A DNA stretch of 64,000 nucleotides from Wolbachia endosymbiont of Oedothorax gibbosus (GCF_936270435.1 NZ_OW370567.1:62001-126000), one strand, 5' to 3'; positions 25,636-34,347 are shown, numbered from the stretch's first letter. The notes: a model not told the origin generated them from the sequence alone. Translations and numbers: made by a program.

Positions 25636-25992
25636 GTGAAAAATGTTGTGATATATGTAAAGAAGGGCTGTCCATACTGCATAAGGGCAAAGGATTTACT
25701 AGATAGAAAAGGTGTGGAATATGAAGAAATTGATGTGCTCAAAAACTCAGATCTATTTAACGACATAAAATCAAAGTATAACGTTAGAACAGTTCCACAG
25801 ATCTTTATTACTGATGACAATGGAAATTATATTCACCATATTGCAGGAAGCGACAAATTGATCGATCTTGAAAAAGAAGGAAAGTTGGATGATATGCTAA
25901 ATAATAATGACAATCACATTGATGTCACAACTTACACAAGTAGCAATGACGAATATGAGGAAGGCGTTGTACTACACGATGATTTTATATAA
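25636..25992 (+). CDS. grxC: Glutaredoxin with acidic C-terminal extension
   Basis: 118 residues from a GTG at 25636, preceded by ACGGAGAT. The dithiol site CPYC is at 12-15; VRTVPQIFI provides the cis-proline and GSDKLIDLEKEGKLDDML the glutathione-binding end, all grxC-like. Beyond about residue 85 there is a 30-residue polar, Asp/Asn-rich tail (NNNDNHIDVTTYTSSND...) not needed for the fold. It reduces disulfides in the cytoplasm using glutathione. Confidence 0.92.
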   Translation: MKNVVIYVKKGCPYCIRAKDLLDRKGVEYEEIDVLKNSDLFNDIKSKYNVRTVPQIFITDDNGNYIHHIAGSDKLIDLEKEGKLDDMLNNNDNHIDVTTYTSSNDEYEEGVVLHDDFI

Positions 25993-26111
25993 TTTTCATC
26001 TTGCTTTTATTGTCATGTAACGCACGAGTGAAAAGCTAGTATGCTCACTTTAAACAATTCTTAATGAATTAAAAATACAATTCATTTAGTGAGTTTTTTT
26101 AGTGGGAAAAA

Positions 26112-26984
26112 ATGACAAAAAATATTTCAATTATTAGCAGAAACTTAATTAGTATCGAATTAGTTAGCAAACAAGATTTAGAGAATTTCATCAAGATTTT
26201 CACAGTGCTTGATAAACATATAGCAGCTAAAACACTTTTTACGGAAGAAGTGAGAATAGAGTATAAACAGCGCGACGGCATAGAAGTTGTTGAATTGCTA
26301 AAAGATACAGACTTTACATATCATGAGGTTGAAAATATATTGAACCACCTGAGTAAACATGGAATGAAGGTGCCCAGCAGTGTTATAGCACACACCCTTT
26401 TTGCTGCATACAATCACGCACTTGAATTTAAGGATGTAGCATTTTCCTTTTCTGAAGGCTCTCCACAATTTAACATCAGAGTGAGTAAGAACACCTTCAT
26501 AATAACTCCTATGAGTGAAGAGAATTTGGAATTGAATTCACAAAATAGCAAGACATTAATAAAGTCGTTACAGAGCGAAAAAAGTATTTATGATTGTATA
26601 GTAGAAGAAAATACCATTAAAGTTATAGTGCATTCTGAAATACATCAAGCTATAAATTTGATCATAAAATCACTGATAAGGTCTCGCCTTTTAGCAAAAG
26701 AGGAAGAAGGAAAATTCAAAGAGAAATTGAGACAACTTGCTTTTAAGGATCAAGCTTTTGTTGAGTATTCCAGCATCAAAACCATCAGTAGGTATCCGCA
26801 TAATCATCCTCTGAGAAAACATGAAAGTATTACTAAGGATATAGAAAATATTTTATGTGATTTCATAACAAATGAGAACAGCGAATTTGCTATAGAGCGG
26901 TTAAATAGGCTGAGCTCAGAAGTTTCTCCGGATACTCCAAGAATCATCACTAAAACTATAGATAAACTTGTTAAATTTCACTAA
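26112..26984 (+). CDS. Hypothetical protein (290 aa)
   Basis: A soluble, mostly helical protein opening MTKNISIISRNLISIELVSKQ. A middle segment has alternating strand/helix character (AFSFSEGSPQFNIRVSKNTFIITP), followed by KVIVHSEIHQAINLIIKSLIRSRLLAKEEEGKFKEKL. No catalytic or binding motif is recognised and there is no signal peptide or membrane helix. Preceded by a GTGGGAAAAA leader. Its neighbour downstream on the opposite strand is virB2. Function unknown. Confidence 0.65.
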   Translation: MTKNISIISRNLISIELVSKQDLENFIKIFTVLDKHIAAKTLFTEEVRIEYKQRDGIEVVELLKDTDFTYHEVENILNHLSKHGMKVPSSVIAHTLFAAYNHALEFKDVAFSFSEGSPQFNIRVSKNTFIITPMSEENLELNSQNSKTLIKSLQSEKSIYDCIVEENTIKVIVHSEIHQAINLIIKSLIRSRLLAKEEEGKFKEKLRQLAFKDQAFVEYSSIKTISRYPHNHPLRKHESITKDIENILCDFITNENSEFAIERLNRLSSEVSPDTPRIITKTIDKLVKFH

Positions 26985-27166
26985 ATATATCTGTTTTCTT
27001 ACTGATTTAGTAGAACTCTTGCACTGCATCCCGCTGCTTGTTAGCGGATAACTGGCCTGCGCTATAGATACAAGCACTGAAACGACGCCGTCCTTTTTCC
27101 TGGACTGACCGTCTACTACGCAATCAGAAAACTTTATCTATTGTTTTTGAAAATATTGTAAACACT

Positions 27167-27191
27167 GAAAGTGGTCAGCTTGACCACTTTC
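27167..27191. terminator. Hairpin between convergent genes
   Basis: GAAAGTGGTCA (27167-27177) and its exact complement (27181-27191) around GCT. It lies between the hypothetical gene ending at 26984 and the second virB2 ending at 27298. There is no U-tract, so it may be only a structural element. The rest of 26985-27297 holds a 'cccgctgcttgttagcgg' palindrome fragment and no gene. Confidence 0.45.
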
Positions 27192-27297
27192 AAGCGAAGA
27201 CATAAAGAAAGTTTCAGCAAAGGTTTATAATGTCATATAATTATGGTCCTCCTTTAAGAAGCACCGTTTAGCTAATGCTTTTCTAAATCTGCAGCGC

Positions 27298-27654
27298 CTA
27301 TTTTTTACACGCTCCTGTACTTGTATCCCAGTTGGTACCATCAGGGCAAGCAGTTGCACCATTTTTACAAATCACACCGCCTGGTACTATTTTTGAAACA
27401 ACTACAGGTGCACCAAAAAACACAGCAGTAAATGCACCGAGTGCAAAAAGCGCTGGCCATGGCATTCTGCCAAATATTGCAAGCAATGCTGCACCAATTA
27501 TTACTATTGTGATCATCGGTCCACCTATGCCGTGAGTATAGCCTACTATTTTGCATATTGTGTTTGACGTTGCGTCATCAGTAACACTGCTAGCAAAAAC
27601 ATTATCAAATGCAAAGAAGAGAATTAACGCCACTAGTAGAAGAAAATTTTTCAT
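27298..27654 (-). CDS. virB2: VirB2-type pilin, copy 2 (longer C terminus)
   Basis: 118 residues: a signal peptide (NFLLLVALILFFAFDNVFA), a short Ser/Asp/Thr stretch, then two membrane helices (PMITIVIIGAALLAIFGRM and LFALGAFTAVFFGAPVVVS) flanking the basic turn, which is the TrbC/VirB2 family layout of the type IV secretion pilus subunit. The C terminus carries an extra Cys-rich tail (CKNGATACPDGTNWDTSTGACKK) that copy 1 lacks. The start is preceded by GGAGGCATA. The 17-bp gap to copy 1 suggests co-transcription. Confidence 0.88.
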   Translation of the reverse strand: MKNFLLLVALILFFAFDNVFASSVTDDATSNTICKIVGYTHGIGGPMITIVIIGAALLAIFGRMPWPALFALGAFTAVFFGAPVVVSKIVPGGVICKNGATACPDGTNWDTSTGACKK

Positions 27655-27671
27655 TATGCCTCCTATAATTT

Positions 27672-27998
27672 CTATGGATTATTCGCTACTGCACCGTCTT
27701 TACAAATCACACCTCCTGGTGTTATTTTTGAAACGACTACAGGAGCGCCAAAAAACACAGCAGTAAATGCACCGAGTGCAAAAAGCGCTGGCCACGGCAT
27801 TCTGCCGAATATTGCAAGCAACGCTGCACCAATTATCACTATTGTGATCATTGGGCCACCTATGCCGTGAGTATAGCCTATTATCTTGCATATCACCGAT
27901 GATGTTGTATCATTTGTATCAACAAAAGTAGTAGGAGGAGCATTTGCATCAAATGCAAAGGAGAGAATTAATGCCACAAGTAGAAGAAAATTTTTCAT
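27672..27998 (-). CDS. virB2: VirB2-type pilin, copy 1
   Basis: 108 residues, the upstream member of a tandem pair. From CKI(I/V)GYTHGIGG through VVVSKI(T/V)PGGVICK it is nearly identical to copy 2 at protein level, whereas the short exposed segment after the signal peptide (NAPPTTFVDTNDTTSSV) and the C terminus (DGAVANNP) differ. This is the pattern expected if exposed ends diversify while the membrane core is held. Same GGAGG ribosome-binding site. The pilin is a secretion-channel subunit; the remaining vir genes are elsewhere. Confidence 0.88.
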   Translation of the reverse strand: MKNFLLLVALILSFAFDANAPPTTFVDTNDTTSSVICKIIGYTHGIGGPMITIVIIGAALLAIFGRMPWPALFALGAFTAVFFGAPVVVSKITPGGVICKDGAVANNP

Positions 27999-28133
27999 TA
28001 TGCCTCCGATAATTTCTATTTAATGCTGGATTATCTACCATTTTGATTAAATTTAAGTAAATGGTGAGGATTTTTTGCTTAAAAGTATCCTTTATTTCAT
28101 TTAGAATACTTTTCTTGGTTCGTCTATATTACA

Positions 28134-28949
28134 GTGCTACAGAAATTTTACAGCATCGTTTATTGCCTTTATCGTGCTTTGATTGACACAATTTATAATG
28201 ATGGAGTGGAGCACGCAGGGTATCTATCATTTTTAATCCTGTTATCAATATTCCCTTTTCTCATTGTTTTAATGGCTTTGGCATCAACATTTGCAAATTT
28301 CTTAGACCAGTATAACATTGGCTGGGTATTTATCATTGATAACATGCCACAAGATATTTTAGCATCTTTGATGCCGCGCATTAGGGAGATAATATCAGGC
28401 CCGCCGCAAAGCTTACTAACTTTAGCAATTGTAGGCGCTGTTTGGACCGCCTCGTCAACAATTGAAGGGCTAAGAACAGTATTGAACAAAGCTTATAAAA
28501 TTCCGGTTTCGCCGCCTTATATATGGAGAAGGGTGCTCAGTATATTACAATTTTTAGTGATCACACTTATTATAACTCTAACTATAGTGTTCTCTACATT
28601 AGTGCCGATGCTAATTGATTTTTCCTATCAGGGGATTAGTTATACTAAATATCTCCTCATTGAATTTGTACTTTTCACAGTAGTCTCTTGGCTATATTTT
28701 ATGTTGCCAAACATAAAACAAAACTTATCAGACGTATTTCCTGGAGCTTGTGTGGCTGTTATTCTTTGGACGATTTCCGCTTCAGCTTTCAAGCAATACT
28801 TAAAAGCTTCCTTTGATCAACTGAATTTGATATATGGAAGTTTAGGTGGTGTGGTGGTATCGTTACTATTTTTTTATATGCTAAGTTTAATTTTTATATA
28901 TGGAGCAAAATTTAATTTTCAGCTAAAATATTTCAATGAATCTCGCTAA
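28134..28949 (+). CDS. YihY/BrkB-family membrane protein
   Basis: 271 residues from GTG 28134, with about six membrane helices. YHAGYLSFLILLSIFPFLIVLMAL-like opening (here EHAGYLSFLILLSIFPF), the glycine/proline-rich GAVWTASSTIEGLRTVLNKAYK and the terminal YGSLGGVVVSLLFFYMLSLIFIYGAKFN match the YihY/BrkB family (once misannotated as ribonuclease BN). The role is uncertain; an envelope transporter function is presumed. The SDR gene follows after 9 bp, so the two are likely an operon. Confidence 0.9.
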   Translation: MLQKFYSIVYCLYRALIDTIYNDGVEHAGYLSFLILLSIFPFLIVLMALASTFANFLDQYNIGWVFIIDNMPQDILASLMPRIREIISGPPQSLLTLAIVGAVWTASSTIEGLRTVLNKAYKIPVSPPYIWRRVLSILQFLVITLIITLTIVFSTLVPMLIDFSYQGISYTKYLLIEFVLFTVVSWLYFMLPNIKQNLSDVFPGACVAVILWTISASAFKQYLKASFDQLNLIYGSLGGVVVSLLFFYMLSLIFIYGAKFNFQLKYFNESR

Positions 28950-28958
28950 GGAGGAAGA

Positions 28959-29708
28959 ATGGGTAAGTTAGAAGGTAAAGTAGCTTTAATCACCGGAGCT
29001 TCAGGTGAAATAGGCTCTGCCGTTGCAAAAAGATTTGTAAAAGAAGGTGCATGTGTGATTCTGATTTCAAGATCTCTTGATAATCTCAAGCCACTATATA
29101 ATGAAATTGAAGGGCTTGAAGAATTTAAAGAAGGCTCTGTGAAACTAATTCAGCTTGATCTTCTAGACTTTGAGAATGTAAAGATACTGACAAACATGAT
29201 AGAAAGCCTGAAATTATCAGAATCTGGAGCACTTGATATATTAGTTGCGTGTGCTGGAATTTTAGGCAAACTGAACCCTATTCACGACTGTGAGATTGAA
29301 GAGCTACAGAACGTAATGAATACAAATTTTACTGCCAATTGGTACTTACTAAAAAACTTAGATCCAATGCTAAAAAAGTCTAATACTGGAAGAGCGATAT
29401 TCATGACCTCAGAGGTGACACTTTCTCCTTCCTCTTATCCATATTGGATGCCGTATGCTGCAAGTAAAGTTGCACTAGAAATAATGGTGCAGATATATGC
29501 ATCTGAGACAAAACATACGAGTTTGTGCGTAAATGCTGTGTATTCGGAAGGGCCTGTGGGTAGTGAAATGTATAAGCAAGCGTTTCCCGGAAAAGATACA
29601 TCTGAATTGGTGCCACCTGATAAACTAACAGACAAATTTGTGGAACTTGCTTCTGAAAATTGTAGCATATCAGGACAAATCTTACCACTCAGCAAATCTC
29701 CCGAATAA
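28959..29708 (+). CDS. Short-chain dehydrogenase/reductase
   Basis: 249 residues, preceded by AAGGAGGAAG. The dinucleotide-binding motif ALITGASGEIGSAVAKRF begins near residue 10; LVACAGILG is the NAG-like motif, and YWMPYAASKVALEIM supplies the Tyr-x3-Lys (YAASK) catalytic pair with MTSE upstream as the Ser position. The oxidoreductase substrate is unknown. Similar proteins sit next to YihY-type genes in related bacteria by my recollection. The downstream region carries repeats and then IS982. Confidence 0.9.
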   Translation: MGKLEGKVALITGASGEIGSAVAKRFVKEGACVILISRSLDNLKPLYNEIEGLEEFKEGSVKLIQLDLLDFENVKILTNMIESLKLSESGALDILVACAGILGKLNPIHDCEIEELQNVMNTNFTANWYLLKNLDPMLKKSNTGRAIFMTSEVTLSPSSYPYWMPYAASKVALEIMVQIYASETKHTSLCVNAVYSEGPVGSEMYKQAFPGKDTSELVPPDKLTDKFVELASENCSISGQILPLSKSPE

Positions 29709-29734
29709 ATCACCATAGTATCTGCAAAGATACC

Positions 29735-29837
29735 GTTAAGCCGACAACTATACGAACATTTGTTTGCGAAGAAATGTTATAGCTAGTTTTGCCTCAAACA
29801 CAAAGGCAGTGCCCAGACACTGGGATCTCATTTCACC
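29735..29837. repeat. Dispersed palindromic element of the 'gttcgtacagc' family, plus a cccagtg module
   Basis: 'actatacgaacatttgtttgcgaag...gttatagctagttttgcctcaaacacaaaggcag' is the reverse complement, with few changes, of 36179-36262. Related cores occur at 6130-6180, 48265-48320 and 18295-18315. It carries no coding capacity. Confidence 0.7.
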
Positions 29838-29842
29838 TATGA

Positions 29843-30823
29843 ACCCCAGTTATGGATTAACCAACGAAGTAAAGCTGAGAAATACAGGGCTTTTTCGATT
29901 GCATTGAATAAGAAATGAGGGTAGAAAAAATATGTACCAAGAAATTTACTGTGGATCTATGCCGAGTGTGCTCAAGTTCAAATTTGTTTTTTAGGCAGCC
30001 AAAAACCGTTTCAACAATCGATCTTTTCCCTAGTAAAATCTTCTCTTTCAGCGAAATCAGTGCATTTTTCATACCTTTTTTCACTTTAGTGACGAGTTTT
30101 AGACCTCTATCGAATAGTTTCTCAAAGAGCTCTTTCTTTATATAGCCCTTATCTCCAAACAAAAGTCCAGTTAGTTTTTTGGTTAGAGTTGGTACAGGTT
30201 TTCTGTCATCGACGTTACCTCTGGTTAGCGTAACACCTTGAATTTCACCTATTTCATTGATTACTACATGTAATTTAAAACCAAAAAACCAGCCGTAAGT
30301 ATTCTTTCCTAACTCTGCTAATCCTTTGAAAACCTTATTTCTTGAGATTCTTTTTCGATGGCATACTGCTATTGAAGTAGAATCTATGTAGGAAATCCCG
30401 GTCATTTTTGCTTGTTCACAAAACCATTGCAAAAGTAATGCTAAATACCACAAAACTCGCGGCTTTAAGGCAATAAATCTGTGATATGAAGGCAGCTTTG
30501 AAAACTCTGATCTATAGAATAACTGAAGATAACAAAGATAAAAAGCCTTGAAGTTTTTACATGGTGATTTATGGTATAATAGGATTATGGTTAGAATTTC
30601 TGAGTGCGCTATTTCTGGTACTCTGGTTGGTTTTTTGCCGTTTGATAAGAACCTATTTGCAAAATTATCATCTACCGCACGACAAAAATCCTCGACGCAA
30701 CAGTACAGTTCTGTAATATCTTTCTTCATGGGTAACCTCTTATTATTACTAAAATACTCGAGTTTACCCTGTTTCCCTCTTCTTAGTTATACTTTTATCT
30801 ATTTTCTAATCCATAACTGAGGT
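29843..30823 (-). mobile_element. IS982-family insertion sequence, copy 1
   Basis: 981 bp bounded by imperfect terminal repeats: ACCCCAGTTATGGATTA at 29843 and the complement of ACCTCAGTTATGGATTA ending at 30823. A perfect 5-bp target duplication TATGA flanks it (29838-29842 and 30824-30828). It landed in intergenic repeats. All five copies in this window have the same length, and the transposase is intact. Confidence 0.95.
29857..30729 (-). CDS. IS982-family transposase (copy 1)
   Basis: 290 residues, identical in all five copies. N-terminal helical region, then a DDE nuclease core: GISYIDSTSIAVCHRKRI (first Asp), GNVDDRKPV and LLFGDKGYIKKEL (second Asp) and KRSIVETVFGCLKNKFELEHTRHRS (Glu) resemble the IS982 pattern. 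The gene starts near the ACCTCAG end of the element. In copies 1-3 the two bases before the ATG read CC; in copies 4-5 they read AC. Confidence 0.9.
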   Translation of the reverse strand: MKKDITELYCCVEDFCRAVDDNFANRFLSNGKKPTRVPEIAHSEILTIILLYHKSPCKNFKAFYLCYLQLFYRSEFSKLPSYHRFIALKPRVLWYLALLLQWFCEQAKMTGISYIDSTSIAVCHRKRISRNKVFKGLAELGKNTYGWFFGFKLHVVINEIGEIQGVTLTRGNVDDRKPVPTLTKKLTGLLFGDKGYIKKELFEKLFDRGLKLVTKVKKGMKNALISLKEKILLGKRSIVETVFGCLKNKFELEHTRHRSTVNFLVHIFSTLISYSMQSKKPCISQLYFVG

Positions 30824-30833
30824 TATGAAGGTG

Positions 30834-31132
30834 TCATCCTAATACCTTCTCCTGTCATCCCAGTGCCCTGACTACTTGGATCCAGAAAACTTAACTTTAA
30901 ATAAGTGGCTGCATAATAAAGACTAGATCCCAGTGCCTCCTTCTCCTGTCATCCCAGTGCCTTGACTACTTGGATCCAGGAAACTTAACTTTAAATAAGT
31001 GGCTGCATAATAAAGACTAGATCCCAAACTGGGATGACACCATAGGGGGCACTGGAATGACACCCTACTTAACCGTCATACCGCCGCGGTATCTCTAGAT
31101 CCCGCGGCGGTATGACGATTGTCGGTGAACCT
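30834..31132. repeat. Palindromic repeat block with a 94-bp tandem duplication
   Basis: Two consecutive 94-bp units (30847-30940 and 30941-31034), each running from ttctcctgtcatcccagtg through ggatccag to actagatcccag, differ at only a few positions. They are followed by 'cactggaatgacacc' and the hairpin 'cataccgccgcggtatctctagatcccgcggcggtatgac' (about 31078-31117). Confidence 0.85.
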
Positions 31133-31137
31133 AAGTT

Positions 31138-31425
31138 ACTTTAGCCACAAATATTAAGAAATTTACCAAATAAAAAAAAGGCAAAAGAAACCCCGTGGTA
31201 ATTAGTGTTCACTCTCTAATCCTGCAAATCGGCGTACTATACTGTCTTAAACAGCGCGTTTCAGCTTATATAGCTAGCAATACTGTGAAGACATAAGGTG
31301 CACATAGTGCAAAAAATTAAAAATAAGACGCCAACTACGTTGTTTTCTTGCTGTTTAATCTGCACAGATGAAGATAACTGAATACCTTCACCATCATGAT
31401 AAGGGAGCTGGCGGAGTTTGTCAAG
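31138..31425 (-). repeat. Dispersed repeat, copy B (promoter-bearing unit)
   Basis: Minus-strand unit nearly identical to copy A. The promoter TTGACA (complement of 31419-31424), 17 bp, TATCAT (complement of 31396-31401) is intact. The far end keeps a T-rich tract and the 'ggtaaatttcttaatatttgtggct' terminus shared with C and D, but the internal second module present in those copies is absent, as expected from recombination between the two direct repeats that flank it. Confidence 0.75.
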
Positions 31426-31443
31426 TCGTTTCTATTCCCAATG

Positions 31444-31908
31444 TTATATGGTTATGCGAAGTCTATTATTATTTTGGTCTATTTGTGGCTCACTAATCAT
31501 AGTTCGAACGATATTAGCTGCCATAAAAGTACAGCCTAGAATAAAAAAGGCAGTGGAAACAAAAGGAATGATAGGAGATTCGAGAGGCAATATAGGTGTA
31601 ATTCCTCCTACTAAAAATAAAACACTAGATGTGATATCAAGACAAATCTTTGTTAGCTTTTTCTGTCCTGCTACACCAAGTTGCTTCTGCTGTCGAAAAT
31701 GATCATTTAATGACCATATATTTAAGATAAACGAAAGTGCACTTAGTACAGTGCTGACAATAGTAAAACATAAACTTAAGGCAGAAATATTAAAGATTGA
31801 TGCTGCTATATATCCAATAAAAAAGGCGGTAGATAGTGTAGTAACTAAGCGTTTTGAATAAGTTCGTACCTTCTTTCTGTAGGCTAACTTATCTTTTTCA
31901 CCATACAT
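31444..31908 (-). CDS. Hypothetical four-helix membrane protein
   Basis: 154 residues. A basic N-terminal 20 residues (MYGEKDKLAYRKKVRTYSKR) is followed by helices AFFIGYIAASIFNISALSL, CFTIVSTVLSALSFILNIW, a polar loop with LNDHFRQQKQLGVAGQKK, then SSVLFLVGGITPILPL and IPFVSTAFFILGCTFMAANIV. No family is recognised. The gene ends only 19 bp from repeat copy B. It resembles, in layout only, other small lineage-specific Wolbachia membrane proteins. Function unknown. Confidence 0.6.
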   Translation of the reverse strand: MYGEKDKLAYRKKVRTYSKRLVTTLSTAFFIGYIAASIFNISALSLCFTIVSTVLSALSFILNIWSLNDHFRQQKQLGVAGQKKLTKICLDITSSVLFLVGGITPILPLESPIIPFVSTAFFILGCTFMAANIVRTMISEPQIDQNNNRLRITI

Positions 31909-31978
31909 AGCATAAATATTACCTAATACGTTATATTATAGCATTAATTAATTCAACAAGCAATATGGAAGCTAAGAG

Positions 31979-32063
31979 TGCCCGAGAGAAGACTTGAACT
32001 TCCACAACTTAAAAAGTTACTAGCACCTGAAGCTAGCGCGTCTACCAATTCCGCCACCCGGGC
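31979..32063 (-). tRNA. tRNA-Leu (anticodon CAG)
   Basis: Minus-strand class II tRNA of 85 nt. The acceptor stem GCCCGGG pairs with CTCGGGC (one G-T); TGGCGGAATTGGTAGACGC is the D arm; the anticodon arm CTAGC-TTCAGGT-GCTAG reads CAG; a long variable arm (TAACTTTTTAAGTT) and the T arm GGAAGTTCAAGTCTTC follow. CCA is not encoded. Confidence 0.95.
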
Positions 32064-32125
32064 TTTTTATAGTTTACTATGTTAAAGTTAAATAATATAC
32101 TTAAACAATTTTTAGTTCAAAGGTA

Positions 32126-33544
32126 ATGCCAAATCTAGATCAAATATTTTTCGCTCAAAACAATGTTAATATTAATAACGTATATAAAATAGTCAATAAC
32201 GCTTTGAGCAATAGCGATGGTGGTGAGCTGTTTCTAGAATTTTGCCAGTCAGAATCCCTGCTTTTTGAGGATAATATATTAAAACACATGGACTTGAATA
32301 CCAGAAGGGGGTTTGGTTTAAGGTCTTTTTGTGAGGATAGTACATCTTTCGTTTGTTCTTCTGAGATCAACGAAAAAGAAATTAGTAATGCTGCTTCTAT
32401 GGTAAAAAGCTCAGTGTCTTTAAACAAAACAAATTCAACAAATTTAAACGAAGAGACAAAAAGCCTATATTCGAGGATTAACCCTACAAATGAAATGGAT
32501 CTGAATTCAAAGATAAAACTACTCAATGAGGTTAATGAGTATGTAAGGTCCAAAAATAACTGCGTGAAGCAAGTAAAAATAACTCTAAGTGGAGAATGGC
32601 AAGTCGTACAAATAATAAAGGGTGATCACAGATTAAGCGATATCAGGCCTCTAGTACGTTTTAATGTGCTAGTTATTGTAGAGAAAAACGGTCAAATCGA
32701 AAGAGGTTCTGCAGGGCATGGTGGAAGGGACTCTTATAGTAAGTTTATTTCTGAGAAAAAGTGGAAAGAAGTTGCAAATCAAGCATTAAAACAAGCACTG
32801 GTAAATCTTGAAGCAATTCCAACTCCAGCCGGAGAAATGACAGTCGTTTTAGGTCCAGGCTGGCCGGGAGTATTGTTGCATGAAGCTGTAGGTCATGGAC
32901 TTGAAGGCGATTTTAATCGCAAAGGAGTCTCAGCATTTTCAAATTCTATTGGTAAACAAGTAGCGGCTAGTGGCATCACAGTAGTTGATGACGGAACTCT
33001 GCCTAATTTGCGTGGCTCTATCAGCGTAGACGATGAAGGCACTCCACCTGGTTATAATGTACTGATAGAAGATGGGATCCTCAAAGGATACATGCAGGAT
33101 CATATGAACGCTAAACTCATGGGTGTAAGCCCAACTGGTAATGGTAGAAGAGAAAGTTATAAAGAAATTATCATGCCGCGCATGACAAACACCTATATGT
33201 TGCCCGGAAAGCATACACCAGAGGAAATAATATCTAGCGTAAAGAAAGGTCTATATGCAGTAAATTTCGGTGGTGGGCAAGTTGATATAACGTCAGGAAA
33301 ATTTGTTTTTTCATCTTCGGAAGCTTACCTAATAGAAAATGGCAAAATTACACAGCCAGTAAAAGGAGCAACACTAATTGGTGACGGTCCAACAGTGTTA
33401 AAAAAAGTATCTATGGTTGGTAATGATCTAAAGTTAGATCCTGGTGTTGGCACATGCTCAAAAGATGGACAAAATGTACCCGTTGGAGTTGGTCAGCCGA
33501 CACTCAAAGTCGACGCAATAACTGTTGGTGGAACTGAGATATAG
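32126..33544 (+). CDS. tldD: TldD metalloprotease
   Basis: 472 residues. The zinc site HEAVGHGLEGDF lies near residue 252, with the third ligand expected in the C-terminal Cys/Gly-rich region (DPGVGTCSKDGQNVPVGVGQPTLKVD). STSFVCSSEINEKEI and FGGGQVDITSGKFVFSSSEAYLIENGKI are typical TldD blocks. TldD works with TldE/PmbA as a heterodimeric peptidase clearing unfolded peptides. The partner gene is not in this window. Confidence 0.95.
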   Translation: MPNLDQIFFAQNNVNINNVYKIVNNALSNSDGGELFLEFCQSESLLFEDNILKHMDLNTRRGFGLRSFCEDSTSFVCSSEINEKEISNAASMVKSSVSLNKTNSTNLNEETKSLYSRINPTNEMDLNSKIKLLNEVNEYVRSKNNCVKQVKITLSGEWQVVQIIKGDHRLSDIRPLVRFNVLVIVEKNGQIERGSAGHGGRDSYSKFISEKKWKEVANQALKQALVNLEAIPTPAGEMTVVLGPGWPGVLLHEAVGHGLEGDFNRKGVSAFSNSIGKQVAASGITVVDDGTLPNLRGSISVDDEGTPPGYNVLIEDGILKGYMQDHMNAKLMGVSPTGNGRRESYKEIIMPRMTNTYMLPGKHTPEEIISSVKKGLYAVNFGGGQVDITSGKFVFSSSEAYLIENGKITQPVKGATLIGDGPTVLKKVSMVGNDLKLDPGVGTCSKDGQNVPVGVGQPTLKVDAITVGGTEI

Positions 33545-33619
33545 ATAAGGGCTAAAACGGATTCCAGCGCACGGTACACAATTGTACAAACATTGTAGCC
33601 GTTATTCAAGTAGCCCGCA

Positions 33620-34112
33620 GAAACGAAAAACTTCCTTGACAAACTCCGCCAACCCCCTTATCATAAAACTGAAGCTATTTATTTACCTTCGCAATCTGCA
33701 GATTAAAACGACAAAGGGAACTTTGTATTTGGCGTAAATCATGCTTAATTTTTTGCACTATGTGCACCTCATGTCTTTATAAAACTTCTGGGTTTCTACC
33801 TATACAAGCCGAAACGCGCTTATAAAGCGTTTAAGACATCAAAAGACGTCAAATAGAACAAGGGAGAATTTGAATACTAGCTACCCTAGGTTTTCTTTGC
33901 CTTTTTTTCTGCTTAGTAAATTTCTTAACGTTTATAATTTAGGTTAGTTGTATTTAAAAGCGGCTGAATCGTAGCGTTTAGAATAAAAAACGCCAATATT
34001 TTGAAGTACATATAAATAACTAGTCACCAACGGGGCTTCTTTTGCCTTTTTTTCCGTTTAGTAAATTTCTTAAATATTTATGGCTAAAAGAGCCCAAGAG
34101 AGGTCAGCGCGT
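33620..34112 (+). repeat. Dispersed repeat, copy C (long form)
   Basis: Plus-strand unit starting gaaacgaaaaacttcc, with TTGACA (33636-33641), 17 bp and TATCAT (33659-33664). It has the full two-module structure: module 1 ends in ctttgcctttttttctgcttagtaaatttctt (about 33894-33925) and module 2 ends in a near-copy of the same sequence (about 34045-34075). Copy C is the most diverged in its body, yet the promoter hexamers and spacer length are unchanged. No coding frame is preserved across copies. Confidence 0.75.
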
Positions 34113-34207
34113 GACGCTGGAATCCAGTTTTTGGCAGTTTCATTGAAAATGTTGTATAGTATGCTTGTTTACAGTCAAAATCCTGGATCCCAGTGTCTGG
34201 GCACTGG
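34113..34207. repeat. Palindromic modules preceding the minisatellite
   Basis: 'gcgcgtgacgctggaatccag' and 'ctggatcccagtgtctgggcactggga' form the usual hairpin. The last 'ggatgacag' of this element is the seed that was amplified into the following tandem array. Confidence 0.7.
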
Positions 34208-34347
34208 GATGACAGGAGAAGGGCTACTCGGATGACAGGAGAAGGGCTACTCGGATGACAGGAGAAGGGCTACTCGGATGACAGGAGAAGGGCTACTCGG
34301 ATGACAGGAGAAGGGCTACTCGGATGACAGAAGAAGGAAGCACTGCC
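34208..34347 (+). repeat. 23-bp minisatellite (five perfect units plus a degenerate one)
   Basis: Unit gatgacaggagaagggctactcg at 34208, 34231, 34254, 34277 and 34300, then a diverged unit from 34323 (gatgacagaagaaggaagc...). Perfect identity implies recent slippage or unequal exchange. Confidence 0.95.

Noticed and set aside
29915..30145. Antisense frames of 76 and 90 codons recurring in every IS982 copy
   Set aside because: They are shadows of the transposase gene and repeat only because the element does.
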